DNA of 63,911 bases from Thiobacillus sp. UBA6205 (GTDB lineage Bacteria > Pseudomonadota > Gammaproteobacteria > Burkholderiales > Thiobacillaceae), in contig DISR01000061.1 of NCBI GenBank assembly GCA_002421825.1, forward strand, positions 342 to 64,252. The letters run 5' to 3'. The position numbers were made by a program, and so were the translations under genes. Below the pieces are notes generated by a model. That model searched no databases, was not told the DNA's origin, and saw only the letters and a program-made list of their open reading frames with translations. This document shows, piece by piece, positions 53,276 to 62,129 of this stretch (within the stretch, counting starts at the first letter, position 1; each line of letters opens with the position of its first letter).

Positions 53276-53836
53276 ATGGTTTCACTCACCACCCCCGTTT
53301 GCGACTTCGGCTGGAAGGCCGCCGATTTCAACCTCCCAGGCGTCGACGGCAGGAACTGGACGCTTCATGACGCCATGGGTCCGAATGGTCTGCTGGTCAT
53401 GTTCATCTGCAACCACTGCCCTTATGTAAAGGCCATCCGCCCGCGCCTGGTGCGCGACCTCAAGGAATTGAAGGAAAAACACGGCACCCACGCCATCGCC
53501 ATCATGAGCAACGACCCGGCCGAATACGCCGAGGACAGCTTCGACAACATGCAGCGGGTGGCGGCGGAATTCGGCTTCCCCTTTCCCTATGTCCGGGACG
53601 AAACCCAGAATGTCGCCAAGGCCTATGGCGCGGTGTGCACCCCGGACTTCTTCGGCTTCAACCGCAACCTCGAGCTGCAGTACCGCGGCCGCTTCGACGA
53701 ATCGCGCAAGGAAACCGCCCCGGAAGGGGTGCGCCGCGACCTGTTCGAAGCCATGAAGGAAGTCGCCGCCACACAAAAAGGCCCGGCCGAGCAGATTCCC
53801 GGCATGGGCTGCTCCATCAAGTGGAGAAATCAGTGA
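53276..53836 (+). CDS. Thioredoxin-fold protein of the AhpC/TSA type
   Basis: A 186-residue soluble protein. The thioredoxin fold carries a CNHCPY active site (about residues 45-50), with DFNLPGVDGRNWTLHD in front and GFNRNLELQYRGRFDES behind. Related proteins are labelled thioredoxin-family or peroxiredoxin-like; the substrate is not known. No signal peptide, so cytoplasmic. Confidence 0.88.
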   Translation: MVSLTTPVCDFGWKAADFNLPGVDGRNWTLHDAMGPNGLLVMFICNHCPYVKAIRPRLVRDLKELKEKHGTHAIAIMSNDPAEYAEDSFDNMQRVAAEFGFPFPYVRDETQNVAKAYGAVCTPDFFGFNRNLELQYRGRFDESRKETAPEGVRRDLFEAMKEVAATQKGPAEQIPGMGCSIKWRNQ

Positions 53837-53861
53837 AGGGGGAAGGAGGAAGGGGGAAGGG
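53832..53861 (+). repeat. Purine-rich repeat arm at a gene junction (element E)
   Basis: The 15-mer agtgaagggggaagg at 53832-53846 is identical to the arm of element A at 426-440, and aggaagggggaagg repeats the unit. It spans the stop of the thioredoxin-like gene and the probable GTG start of the next gene, adding KGEGGRGKG to its N-terminus. Confidence 0.8.
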
Positions 53862-54657
53862 CGCTCCGGCAGAGGCGCTGCAGGAAGTCATCGCGCTGGT
53901 GCGCGAGGTTGCGCGCGAGGAAATCACGCCGCGCTACCTGCGCGTGGCGCACACCCACAAGAACGATGGCAGCCTCTTCACCGAGGCCGACGAAGCCACG
54001 CAAAAAGCCCTGGTGTCCGCCCTGCCCGGCATCATCCAAAGCCCGGTGCTGGGCGAGGAAATGACCGAGACCGAGCAGCGCGCAGCCTGGGCCGGCGGCG
54101 ACAACGGCCTGTGGTGCATCGATCCCATCGACGGCACCTCCAACTTCGTCGCCGGCATTCCCTATTTCGCCATTTCCGTGGCCTGGCTCAGGAACGGCAG
54201 GCGCGAACTCGGCGTGGTCTACGACCCGGTAGCCAACGAGTGCTTTTACGCCGCGCGCGGACAAGGCGCCTTCCTGGACAGCGAGCCCCTGCCGATCCGC
54301 GCGCCCGTCAGCGAACTGCGCCGCGCCATGGGCGGCATCGAGCCCAAGCGCCTGCCCAAGGAGTTGATCGCCAAGCTGGTGGCCGATCCTCCCTATGCCT
54401 CGTTGCGCAACTTCGGCGCCTCGGCGCTCGACTGGTGCTATACCGCAGCCGGCCGCTTCGACCTTTATGTGCACGGCAAGCAAAAATTGTGGGATTACGC
54501 GGCCGGCGCCCTGATCCTGGAAGAGGCCGGCGGACGGCTGGCGTGCCTGGAGGGCGCTTTCGACGAGGGTGAAATCTGGGAGCGCTCCGTCGTCGCCTCG
54601 GCCAACCCTGTTTTGTTCGACAAGTGGCAAGCCTGGCTGGCGGCGCACAGCCAATAA
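53833..54657 (+). CDS. Inositol monophosphatase-family phosphatase (possibly histidinol phosphatase)
   Basis: A 274-residue Mg2+-dependent phosphatase. Motifs: GSLFTEADEATQ, LGEEM, WCIDPIDGTSNF and LWDYAAGALILEEAGG. Family members hydrolyse inositol phosphate, histidinol phosphate or PAP; the substrate cannot be set here. The best start is GTG 53833, which overlaps the preceding stop and lies inside repeat element E; the first ~12 residues (KGEGGRGKGAPAE) are repeat-derived. Confidence 0.88.
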   Translation: MKGEGGRGKGAPAEALQEVIALVREVAREEITPRYLRVAHTHKNDGSLFTEADEATQKALVSALPGIIQSPVLGEEMTETEQRAAWAGGDNGLWCIDPIDGTSNFVAGIPYFAISVAWLRNGRRELGVVYDPVANECFYAARGQGAFLDSEPLPIRAPVSELRRAMGGIEPKRLPKELIAKLVADPPYASLRNFGASALDWCYTAAGRFDLYVHGKQKLWDYAAGALILEEAGGRLACLEGAFDEGEIWERSVVASANPVLFDKWQAWLAAHSQ

Positions 54658-54996
54658 CCCCGGCGAAAACCGCGATAAAAACATTTTAATTTTTACCCAG
54701 ACCCGCATTTTGCAGGGTTTTCGAGTGAAGCCCCCCTGTCGGCAAGGACTTGCGGCCATTTTCCCCGGCGGCCGGCCTTGCCTCAGGCCCCCGCCTCGGG
54801 GATAATCAGGGGTTCCGTCCGGTGCCTCACCATGGCCAATCCGGCTGGCGCGTCCTACCCCAACCGTGCCTTAAAGAAAAAATCGAACTGAAAATTCCGG
54901 CCAGACCTGGACCAGGCTAGTACAGCCGCTGCGAGGCCTGCCCAGAATTTTTGGGCTTTATTTTAATTTTTTGAGTGTCTCGACCCTGAGGTAAAT
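54658..54996. other. 339-base region without a gene, leader of the tkt operon
   Basis: I find no gene. It is AT-richer at both ends and holds several small hairpins, for instance ccccg/cgggg at 54789-54801. The last part has a terminator-like hairpin close to the tkt start (separate entry). The promoter of the tkt-fba operon must lie here but no clear hexamer pair stands out. Confidence 0.6.
54940..54972 (+). promoter_or_regulatory. Terminator-like hairpin in the tkt leader
   Basis: gccca (54940-54944) and tgggc (54952-54956) can pair, followed by T-rich sequence (tttattttaatttttt) ending 25 bases before the tkt ATG. It may end an upstream transcript or act as an attenuator. Confidence 0.45.
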
Positions 54997-56982
54997 ATGG
55001 CAACCCGTACCGATCTCGCCAACGCCATCCGCGCCCTTTCCATGGATGCCGTTGAAAAGGCCAAATCCGGCCACCCCGGCGCCCCCATGGGCATGGCGGA
55101 AATTTCCGAAGTGCTGTGGAACCACCACCTGCGCCACAACCCTGCCAATCCCAAATGGTACGACCGCGACCGTTTCGTGCTCTCGAACGGACACGGCTCC
55201 ATGCTGATTTACTCGCTGCTGCACCTGACCGGATACGATCTCGGCATCGAGGATCTCAAGCAGTTCCGCCAGTTGCATTCCAGAACCCCGGGCCACCCCG
55301 AGTACGGCTACACCCCCGGCGTCGAGACCACCACCGGCCCGCTCGGCCAGGGCATCACCAATGCCGTGGGCATGGCGATGGCGGAGAAGATCCTCGCTGC
55401 CGAATTCAACAAGCCCGGCCACGACATCGTCAACCACCACACCTACGTGTTCCTGGGTGACGGCTGCATGATGGAAGGCATCTCCCACGAGGCCTGCGCA
55501 CTCGCCGGCACCTGGAAGCTCGGCAAGCTGATCGCCTTCTGGGACGACAACGGCATTTCCATCGACGGCCACATCGAGCACTGGTACACCGACGACACCG
55601 CCAAGCGCTTCGAAGCCTATGGCTGGCACGTGATCCCCAACGTCGATGGCCATGACTTCGCCGCCGTCGAGAAGGCCGTCACCGAAGCCAAGGCCGAAAC
55701 CGGCAAGCCCAGCCTGATCTGCTGCAAAACGATTATTGGCAAAGGCTCCCCGAACAAGGCCGGCACCCACGACGTACATGGCGCAGCACTCGGCCACGCC
55801 GAAGTGGAAGCCACCCGCAAGCACATGGGTTGGAACCACGAGCCCTTTGTCGTGCCCCAGGATGTGTACGACGGCTGGGACGCCAAGACCAAGGGCCAGG
55901 GCCTCGAGACCCTGTGGAACAACAAGTTCGCCGAGTACAAGGCGGCCTACCCCACCGAAGCCGCCGAGTTCGAGCGCCGCATGAACGGCGAGCTGCCGAT
56001 CAACTGGCAGAAGCACGTGGCCGAGAAGCTGGCCGAGATCAATGCCAAGGCCGAAACCGTTGCCACCCGCAAGGCCAGCCAGATCGCCATCAACGCCTTG
56101 GCGCCCGTGCTGCCCGAGTTCGTCGGCGGCTCCGCCGACCTGACCGGCTCCAACCTGACCAACTGGACCGGTTGCCACCCGGTGCGCCATGGCAATCCCG
56201 GCAACTACATCAGCTACGGCGTGCGCGAGTTCGGCATGGCCGCGATCATGAACGGCATGGCGCTGCATGGCGGCGTCCTGCCCTTCGGCGGCACCTTCCT
56301 GATGTTCTCCGAGTACTCCCGCAACGCCCTGCGCATGGCAGCGCTGATGAAGCAGCGCGTGATCCACGTGTTCACCCACGACTCCATCGGCCTGGGCGAG
56401 GACGGTCCGACCCACCAGCCGGTCGAGCAGACTGCGACTCTGCGCATGATTCCGCACATGGACGTCTGGCGTCCCTGCGACACGGTCGAGACCCTGGTTG
56501 GTTGGGCGGCCTCGATCGAGCGCGCTGACGGCCCCTCCTGCCACATCCTGTCGCGCCAAAACCTGCCGTTCATGCAGCGCGGCGATGCCACGATCGCCAA
56601 CATCGCCAAGGGCGGCTACGTGCTGAAGGACGCCGCCGGCGCCAAGGCGGTCATCATCGCCACCGGTTCCGAAGTCGCCCTGGCGATGAAAGCCCAGGAA
56701 ACCCTGGCCGCCGAAGGCATCCCTGTGCGCGTGGTGTCGATGCCCTCGACCAACGTGTTCGACCGCCAGGACAAGGCCTACAAGGAAAGCGTGCTGCCCA
56801 AGGGCCTGCCGCGCGTGGCCGTGGAAGCCGGCGTCACCGACTTCTGGCGCAAGTACGTGGGCCTGGAAGGCGCCGTAATCGGCTGGGACCGCTTCGGCGA
56901 ATCCGCCCCGGCTGACGAGCTCTTCAAGGAATTCGGCTTCACGCCGGAGAACGTCGCTGCCGCGGTGAAGAGCGTTCTGTAA
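54997..56982 (+). CDS. tkt: Transketolase
   Basis: A 661-residue thiamine-diphosphate enzyme moving two-carbon units between sugar phosphates, used in the pentose phosphate and Calvin cycles. Motifs: MDAVEKAKSGHPGAPMGMAE, the ThDP motif GDGCMMEGISHEA ending in DDNGISIDGH, and THDSIGLGEDGPTHQPVEQ. Length matches the family. First gene of tkt-gap-pgk-pyk-fba. Confidence 0.97.
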   Translation: MATRTDLANAIRALSMDAVEKAKSGHPGAPMGMAEISEVLWNHHLRHNPANPKWYDRDRFVLSNGHGSMLIYSLLHLTGYDLGIEDLKQFRQLHSRTPGHPEYGYTPGVETTTGPLGQGITNAVGMAMAEKILAAEFNKPGHDIVNHHTYVFLGDGCMMEGISHEACALAGTWKLGKLIAFWDDNGISIDGHIEHWYTDDTAKRFEAYGWHVIPNVDGHDFAAVEKAVTEAKAETGKPSLICCKTIIGKGSPNKAGTHDVHGAALGHAEVEATRKHMGWNHEPFVVPQDVYDGWDAKTKGQGLETLWNNKFAEYKAAYPTEAAEFERRMNGELPINWQKHVAEKLAEINAKAETVATRKASQIAINALAPVLPEFVGGSADLTGSNLTNWTGCHPVRHGNPGNYISYGVREFGMAAIMNGMALHGGVLPFGGTFLMFSEYSRNALRMAALMKQRVIHVFTHDSIGLGEDGPTHQPVEQTATLRMIPHMDVWRPCDTVETLVGWAASIERADGPSCHILSRQNLPFMQRGDATIANIAKGGYVLKDAAGAKAVIIATGSEVALAMKAQETLAAEGIPVRVVSMPSTNVFDRQDKAYKESVLPKGLPRVAVEAGVTDFWRKYVGLEGAVIGWDRFGESAPADELFKEFGFTPENVAAAVKSVL

Positions 56983-56987
56983 GGATT

Positions 56988-57063
56988 AACAAAGAGGACA
57001 AGAGGCACAAGAGGAAATCAAAGCAACATTTGCTTTTCCTCCTGTCCTCCCGTCCTCCTGTTC
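56988..57063. repeat. Intergenic inverted repeat with gaggaca units (element F)
   Basis: The left arm aacaaagaggacaagagg (56988-57005) matches elements C and D; the right arm (57035-57062) has the complementary cctcctgtcctcccgtcctcc. It begins five bases after the tkt stop. Confidence 0.87.
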
Positions 57064-57096
57064 GATTTTTTGTTTTTATTCAGGAGAGACTGAGAA

Positions 57097-58095
57097 ATGG
57101 CTATCAAAGTTGGCATTAACGGTTTTGGCCGCATCGGCCGCATGGTGTTCCGCGCCGTGGCGAAGGATTTCCCCGGCATCGAGATCGTCGGCATCAACGA
57201 CCTGCTCGACCCCGAGTACCTGGCTTACATGCTGAAGTACGACTCCGTGCACGGCCGCTTCAACGGCGACGTCAAGGTCGAGGGCAACAGCATGGTCGTC
57301 AATGGCAAGAAGATCCGCCTGACCGCCGAGCGCGACCCCGCCAACCTGAAGTGGAACGAAGTGGGCGCCGACATCGTCATCGACTGCACCGGCTTCTTCC
57401 TGACCACCGAATCCTGCGAAGCCCACCTCAAGGCCGGCGCCAAGAAGGTCGTGCAGTCCGCGCCTTCCAAGGACGACACCCCGATGTTCGTGTACGGCGT
57501 GAACCACGCCACCTACGCCGGCCAGGCCATCGTCTCCGCCGCTTCCTGCACCACCAACTGCCTGGCGCCCGTCGCCAAGGTGCTGCACGACACCTGGGGC
57601 ATCAAGCGCGGCCTGATGACCACGGTGCACGCTGCCACCGCCACCCAGAAAACCGTTGACGGCCCGTCGCAGAAAGACTGGCGCGGCGGCCGCGGCATCC
57701 TCGAGAACATCATCCCGTCCTCGACCGGCGCTGCCAAGGCCGTGGGCAAGGTGATCCCCGAACTGAACAAGAAGCTGACCGGCATGGCCTTCCGCGTGCC
57801 GACCTCCGACGTTTCCGTGGTCGACCTGACCGTGGAACTGAACAAGGAAGCCACCTACGAAGACATCTGCAAGGCCATGAAGGCCGCCTCCGAAGGCGCC
57901 CTGAAGGGCGTGCTGGGCTACACCGAAGAGAAAGTGGTCTCCACCGACTTCGTCGGCAACTCCGCGCCCTCCACCTTCGACGTGGATGCCGGCATCGCGC
58001 TGGACGGCACCTTCGTCAAGGTCGTGTCCTGGTACGACAACGAGTACGGCTACACCTGCAACATGCTGCGTCTGGTCGAGCACGTCGCGCGCTAG
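57097..58095 (+). CDS. gap: Glyceraldehyde-3-phosphate dehydrogenase
   Basis: A 332-residue enzyme. Motifs: INGFGRIGRMVFRA, the catalytic SAASCTTNCLAP, HAATATQKTVDGPS, and SWYDNEYGYTCNM. The NAD-binding Asp after strand 2 appears in GINDLLDPE, so NAD+ is likely the cofactor. aggaga lies upstream. Confidence 0.97.
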   Translation: MAIKVGINGFGRIGRMVFRAVAKDFPGIEIVGINDLLDPEYLAYMLKYDSVHGRFNGDVKVEGNSMVVNGKKIRLTAERDPANLKWNEVGADIVIDCTGFFLTTESCEAHLKAGAKKVVQSAPSKDDTPMFVYGVNHATYAGQAIVSAASCTTNCLAPVAKVLHDTWGIKRGLMTTVHAATATQKTVDGPSQKDWRGGRGILENIIPSSTGAAKAVGKVIPELNKKLTGMAFRVPTSDVSVVDLTVELNKEATYEDICKAMKAASEGALKGVLGYTEEKVVSTDFVGNSAPSTFDVDAGIALDGTFVKVVSWYDNEYGYTCNMLRLVEHVAR

Positions 58096-58188
58096 GGATC
58101 AGAGTTCAGGGATCAGGGATCAGATCGTGGCGCGGGCTTCGCCCGCACTTCTTTTCTGATACCCGATTCCTGATACCTGTCCTCTGAT
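58096..58188. repeat. Intergenic inverted repeat with atcaggg units (element G)
   Basis: The left arm (58096-58124) has near-tandem ggatcag units; the right arm (58154-58188) has complementary ctgatac/cctgatac units. A small gcgggcttcgcccgc hairpin lies at the centre. It abuts the gap stop codon. Confidence 0.87.
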
Positions 58189-58258
58189 GCGTGAGTCGTA
58201 AGGCCTGGGCGGCACCCCGCCGCCCAACCCTTACCACTTAACGATCCAGGAGAAATCC

Positions 58259-59443
58259 ATGCCCAAGTTCATCCGCATGACCGACCTCGACCTCGCAGGC
58301 AAGCGCGTGTTCATCCGCGCCGACCTCAACGTGCCCGTCAAGGACGGCAAGGTCACGTCCGACGCCCGCATCACCGCGTCCATGCCCACCATCGAGCACG
58401 CCATGAAGGCCGGCGCCAGGGTCATGGTCACTTCCCACCTGGGCCGCCCGACCGAGGGCGAATTCTCCGAAGACAACAGCCTCAAGCCCGTGGCCGACGT
58501 CATGTCCGCCAAGCTCGGCAAGCCGGTGCGCGTGATCCGCGACTGGGTCGGCGGCGGTTTTGATGTCGCCGAGGGCGAAGTCGTCCTGCTGGAAAACTGC
58601 CGCATCAACAAGGGCGAGAAGAAAAACGTCGAGGAAACCGCGAAGAAATACGCCGCGCTGTGCGACGTGTTCGTGATGGATGCCTTCGGCACCGCGCACC
58701 GCGCCGAGGCCTCCACCTACGGCATCGCCCAGTTCGCCCCCGTGGCCTGCGCCGGCCTGCTGCTGACCGAAGAACTCGACGCCCTCGACAAGGCGCTCGC
58801 CAACCCGGCCCGCCCCATGGTCGCCATCGTCGGCGGCAGCAAGGTCTCGACCAAGCTGACCGTGCTGGAATCGCTGTCCGAGAAAGTCGACCAGATGGTC
58901 GTCGGCGGAGGCATCGCCAACACCTTCCTCGCCGCCACCGGCAAGAACGTCGGCAAGTCGCTGTGCGAAGCCGACCTCATCCCCACAGCCAAGGCGCTGA
59001 TGGAAAAAATGTCCGCGCGCGGCGCCACCATCCCTGTCGCCGTCGACGTGGTGGTCGGCAAGCAGTTCGACGCCAATGAGCCCGCCGTGCTGAAGAACGC
59101 CGGCGAAGTCGCCGACGACGAGATGATTTTCGACATCGGCCCGAAGAGCGCGCAGGAACTGGTGGACATCATCATGAAGGCCGGCACCGTGGTATGGAAC
59201 GGCCCCGTGGGCGTGTTTGAATTCGACCAATTCGGCGAGGGCACGAAAGCCATTGCCAGGGCCATCGCCGAGACCAAGGCCTTCACTCTGGCCGGCGGCG
59301 GCGACACCATCGCTGCCATCCAGAAGTACGACATCTACGACAAGGTGTCCTACATTTCCACCGCCGGCGGCGCCTTCCTGGAATACCTGGAAGGCAAGGT
59401 GCTGCCCGCCGTGGATATTCTGGAGAAGCGCGCCGCGGGCTGA
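58259..59443 (+). CDS. pgk: Phosphoglycerate kinase
   Basis: A 394-residue kinase: FIRADLNVPVKDG, SHLGRPTEGE, LLENCRINKGEKKN, DAFGTAHRAEAST, GGSKVSTKL, and GGGDTIAAI near the end. aggagaaatcc precedes the ATG. Confidence 0.97.
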   Translation: MPKFIRMTDLDLAGKRVFIRADLNVPVKDGKVTSDARITASMPTIEHAMKAGARVMVTSHLGRPTEGEFSEDNSLKPVADVMSAKLGKPVRVIRDWVGGGFDVAEGEVVLLENCRINKGEKKNVEETAKKYAALCDVFVMDAFGTAHRAEASTYGIAQFAPVACAGLLLTEELDALDKALANPARPMVAIVGGSKVSTKLTVLESLSEKVDQMVVGGGIANTFLAATGKNVGKSLCEADLIPTAKALMEKMSARGATIPVAVDVVVGKQFDANEPAVLKNAGEVADDEMIFDIGPKSAQELVDIIMKAGTVVWNGPVGVFEFDQFGEGTKAIARAIAETKAFTLAGGGDTIAAIQKYDIYDKVSYISTAGGAFLEYLEGKVLPAVDILEKRAAG

Positions 59444-59451
59444 ACCCGCGG

Positions 59452-59525
59452 GTGAGGCGCAAGGGGTGAGGCGTAAGGCGCCGCCCCGGTTTTCCCCGCC
59501 CCACCCCTCACGCCTAACGCCTCAC
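59452..59525. repeat. Intergenic inverted repeat with gtgaggcg units (element H)
   Basis: Perfect ends gtgaggcg (59452-59459) and cgcctcac (59518-59525); inside, ggggtgaggcgtaaggcg pairs with cacccctcacgcctaacg. It starts eight bases after the pgk stop and ends eight bases before the pyk ATG, so it covers the space where a ribosome site would lie. A related stretch is at the phoH-ybeY junction. Confidence 0.87.
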
Positions 59526-59533
59526 GCACAAAT

Positions 59534-60970
59534 ATGATTCGCAAAACCAAAATCGTCGGCACCCTGGGCCCGGCCTCGACCGACCCCAAGGTGCTCGACA
59601 AAATGATGGAAGCCGGACTCGACGTGGTCCGGCTGAATTTTTCTCACGGCAAGCCGCAAGACCACATCGAGCGTGCAGACCTCGTGCGCCAGTTGGCGCG
59701 CGCCCGCGGCCGCGCCATCGGCGTGCTGGTCGATCTGCAGGGCCCCAAGATCCGCATCGGCAAGTTCAAGGACGGCTCCATCACCCTGGAAAAGGGCGAC
59801 AAATTCGTCCTCGACGCCGAGTGCAAGGAAGGCAGCCAGGAACGCGTCGGCCTCGACTACAAGGATCTGCCCAGGGATGTCACCCGCGGCGCCACCCTGC
59901 TGCTGGACGACGGCCGCATCGAAATGTGGGTGGAAAAGGTCGAAGGCAGCGAAATCCACTGCACCGTGGTGCGGGGCGGGGCGCTGTCCAACAACAAAGG
60001 CATCAACCGCAAGGGCGGCGGCCTGTCGGCTTCCGCACTGACCGAGAAGGACATCGAGGACATCAAGACCGCCGCCGCGCTGAAAGCGGATTACCTGGCG
60101 GTGTCCTTCCCCAAGACCGCGGCCGACATCCGCCAGGCGCGCGACCTCTTGAAGGCGGCCGGCGCCAAGAGCCTGATCGTGGCCAAGATCGAACGTGCCG
60201 AGGCCATCGACAACCTTGACGAGATTCTTGACGAAGCCGACGCCATCATGGTGGCGCGCGGCGACCTCGGCGTGGAAGTCGGCGACGCCGCCGTGCCGGC
60301 GCTGCAAAAGCGCATGATCCGCATGGCGCGCGACAAGAACAAGCTCGCCATCACCGCCACGCAAATGATGGAGTCGATGATCGAAAGCCCGATCCCGACC
60401 CGCGCCGAAGTGTCCGACGTGGCCAACGCCGTGCTCGACGGCACCGATGCCGTGATGCTGTCGGCCGAAACCGCCGCCGGCGACTATCCGGTGGAAGCCG
60501 TGGCCGCCATGCACCGCGTGTGCCTGGAAGCGGAAAAGGAGGCGCAGCCGTATATCGGCGAAGCCCGCCTCACGCGCAGTTTCCTGCGCACCGACGAATC
60601 CATCGCCATGAGCGCGGCCTATACATCGCTGCACATGAACATCAAGGCCATTGCCGCACTGACCCAGAGCGGCTCGACCTGTCTGTGGATGTCCCGGCAC
60701 AGCACCCACGTGCCCATCTATGCCTTGACACCCGAGGTGGAAACCCGTAGAAAAGTGACCCTGTTCCGCGGCGTTTATCCCATCAATTTCAAGATCAGCA
60801 AGGACAGCGACCGCGACGAATTGCTGGAAGCCGCCGAAGAAGAATTGCGCCGCCGCGGCGCGGTGCGCGAGGGCGATCTCATCATCCTCACCATCGGCGA
60901 ACCCATCGGCAAATCCGGCGGCACCAACACCCTGAAAATCGTCAAGGTTGGCGGCCGCAAAAAAGCATAG
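59534..60970 (+). CDS. pyk: Pyruvate kinase
   Basis: A 478-residue enzyme: KIVGTLGPASTDP, VRLNFSHGKPQDH, DLQGPKIRIGKF, VAKIERAEAIDN, MVARGDLGVEVG, ATQMMESMIESPIPTRAEVSDVANAV (split over the active site). The usual ribosome site is missing because repeat H lies directly upstream. Confidence 0.97.
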   Translation: MIRKTKIVGTLGPASTDPKVLDKMMEAGLDVVRLNFSHGKPQDHIERADLVRQLARARGRAIGVLVDLQGPKIRIGKFKDGSITLEKGDKFVLDAECKEGSQERVGLDYKDLPRDVTRGATLLLDDGRIEMWVEKVEGSEIHCTVVRGGALSNNKGINRKGGGLSASALTEKDIEDIKTAAALKADYLAVSFPKTAADIRQARDLLKAAGAKSLIVAKIERAEAIDNLDEILDEADAIMVARGDLGVEVGDAAVPALQKRMIRMARDKNKLAITATQMMESMIESPIPTRAEVSDVANAVLDGTDAVMLSAETAAGDYPVEAVAAMHRVCLEAEKEAQPYIGEARLTRSFLRTDESIAMSAAYTSLHMNIKAIAALTQSGSTCLWMSRHSTHVPIYALTPEVETRRKVTLFRGVYPINFKISKDSDRDELLEAAEEELRRRGAVREGDLIILTIGEPIGKSGGTNTLKIVKVGGRKKA

Positions 60971-60993
60971 TTTTTATTGATAAGGAGCAAGAC

Positions 60994-62061
60994 ATGGCAC
61001 TCATCTCACTGCGTCAACTGCTGGACCACGCCGCCGAAAACGGCTACGGCCTGCCGGCATTCAACGTCAACAACATGGAACAGGTGCAGGCCATCATGCA
61101 GGCCGCGGCGGCCGTCGATTCCCCGGTGATCCTGCAAGGTTCCGCCGGTGCGCGTTCCTACGCCGGCGAGCCCTTCCTGCGCCACCTGATCCTGGCCGCC
61201 ATCGAGCAGTATCCGCAGATCCCCGTCTGCATGCACCAGGACCACGGCGCCAGCCCCAGCATCTGCTTCCGCTCCATCCAGTCCGGCTTCAGCTCGGTGA
61301 TGATGGACGGCTCGCTGATGAGCGACGGCAAGACCCCGTCGACCTACGAGTACAACGTCAACACCACCGCCCACGTGTCCGAACTGGCCCACGCCTGCGG
61401 CGTCTCGGTCGAGGGCGAACTGGGTTGCCTGGGCTCGCTCGAGACCGGCAAGATGGGTGAGGAAGACGGCCACGGCGCCGAGGGCGTGCTGGATCATTCC
61501 GCCCTGCTGACCGACCCCGACGAGGCCGCCGACTTCGTCGCCAAGACCCGCGTCGACGCCCTCGCCATCGCCATCGGCACCAGCCACGGCGCCTACAAGT
61601 TCACCCAGAAGCCCACCGGCAAGGTGCTGCGCATCGACCGCGTGAAGGAAATCCACGCCCGCATCCCCAACGTGCACCTGGTCATGCACGGCTCCTCTTC
61701 CGTGCCGGAAGACTGGCTCGCCATCATCAACAGCTACGGCGGCGACATGGGCCAGACCTACGGCGTGCCGGTCGAGGAGATCGTCGAAGGCATCAAGAAC
61801 GGCGTGCGCAAGGTCAACATCGACACCGACCTGCGCATGGCTTCCACCGGCGCCATCCGCAAGCACCTCGCCGAGAACAAGTCCAACTTCGACCCGCGCA
61901 AGTTCCTCAAGGATGCCACCAAGGCCATGAGCGGCATCTGCCAGGCTCGCTACGAGGCCTTCGGCTCAGCCGGCATGGCGAGCAGGATCGGCAAGGTGTT
62001 CAGCCTGGAAGACATGCAGAAGCGCTACGACAAGGGCGAACTGGATCCCCGGATCAACTGA
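60994..62061 (+). CDS. fba: Class II fructose-bisphosphate aldolase
   Basis: A 355-residue zinc aldolase of the CbbA type. Zinc and substrate motifs: FNVNNMEQVQAIMQAA, CMHQDHGASPSICF, VEGELGCLGSLETG, GTSHGAYKF, VMHGSSSVPEDW and KVNIDTDLRMA. aaggagcaag lies upstream. Last gene of the operon, closed by a terminator. Confidence 0.97.
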   Translation: MALISLRQLLDHAAENGYGLPAFNVNNMEQVQAIMQAAAAVDSPVILQGSAGARSYAGEPFLRHLILAAIEQYPQIPVCMHQDHGASPSICFRSIQSGFSSVMMDGSLMSDGKTPSTYEYNVNTTAHVSELAHACGVSVEGELGCLGSLETGKMGEEDGHGAEGVLDHSALLTDPDEAADFVAKTRVDALAIAIGTSHGAYKFTQKPTGKVLRIDRVKEIHARIPNVHLVMHGSSSVPEDWLAIINSYGGDMGQTYGVPVEEIVEGIKNGVRKVNIDTDLRMASTGAIRKHLAENKSNFDPRKFLKDATKAMSGICQARYEAFGSAGMASRIGKVFSLEDMQKRYDKGELDPRIN

Positions 62062-62087
62062 TCGAGAGGTTTCAAGCACGAAAAAAA

Positions 62088-62112
62088 AGCGGCCTGCATG
62101 GCCGCTTTTTTT
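62088..62112. terminator. Bidirectional terminator between fba and corC
   Basis: Stem agcggcc (62088-62094) with ggccgct (62100-62106), loop tgcat, T-run after and A-run before; it serves convergent genes. Confidence 0.93.
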
Positions 62113-62129
62113 GTCGGCTGCGATGCCTC

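Noticed and set aside
54997..62061. Calvin-cycle operon claim
   Set aside because: Gene order fits autotrophic relatives, but no RuBisCO or phosphoribulokinase gene is in the window and every enzyme present also serves glycolysis and the pentose phosphate path.
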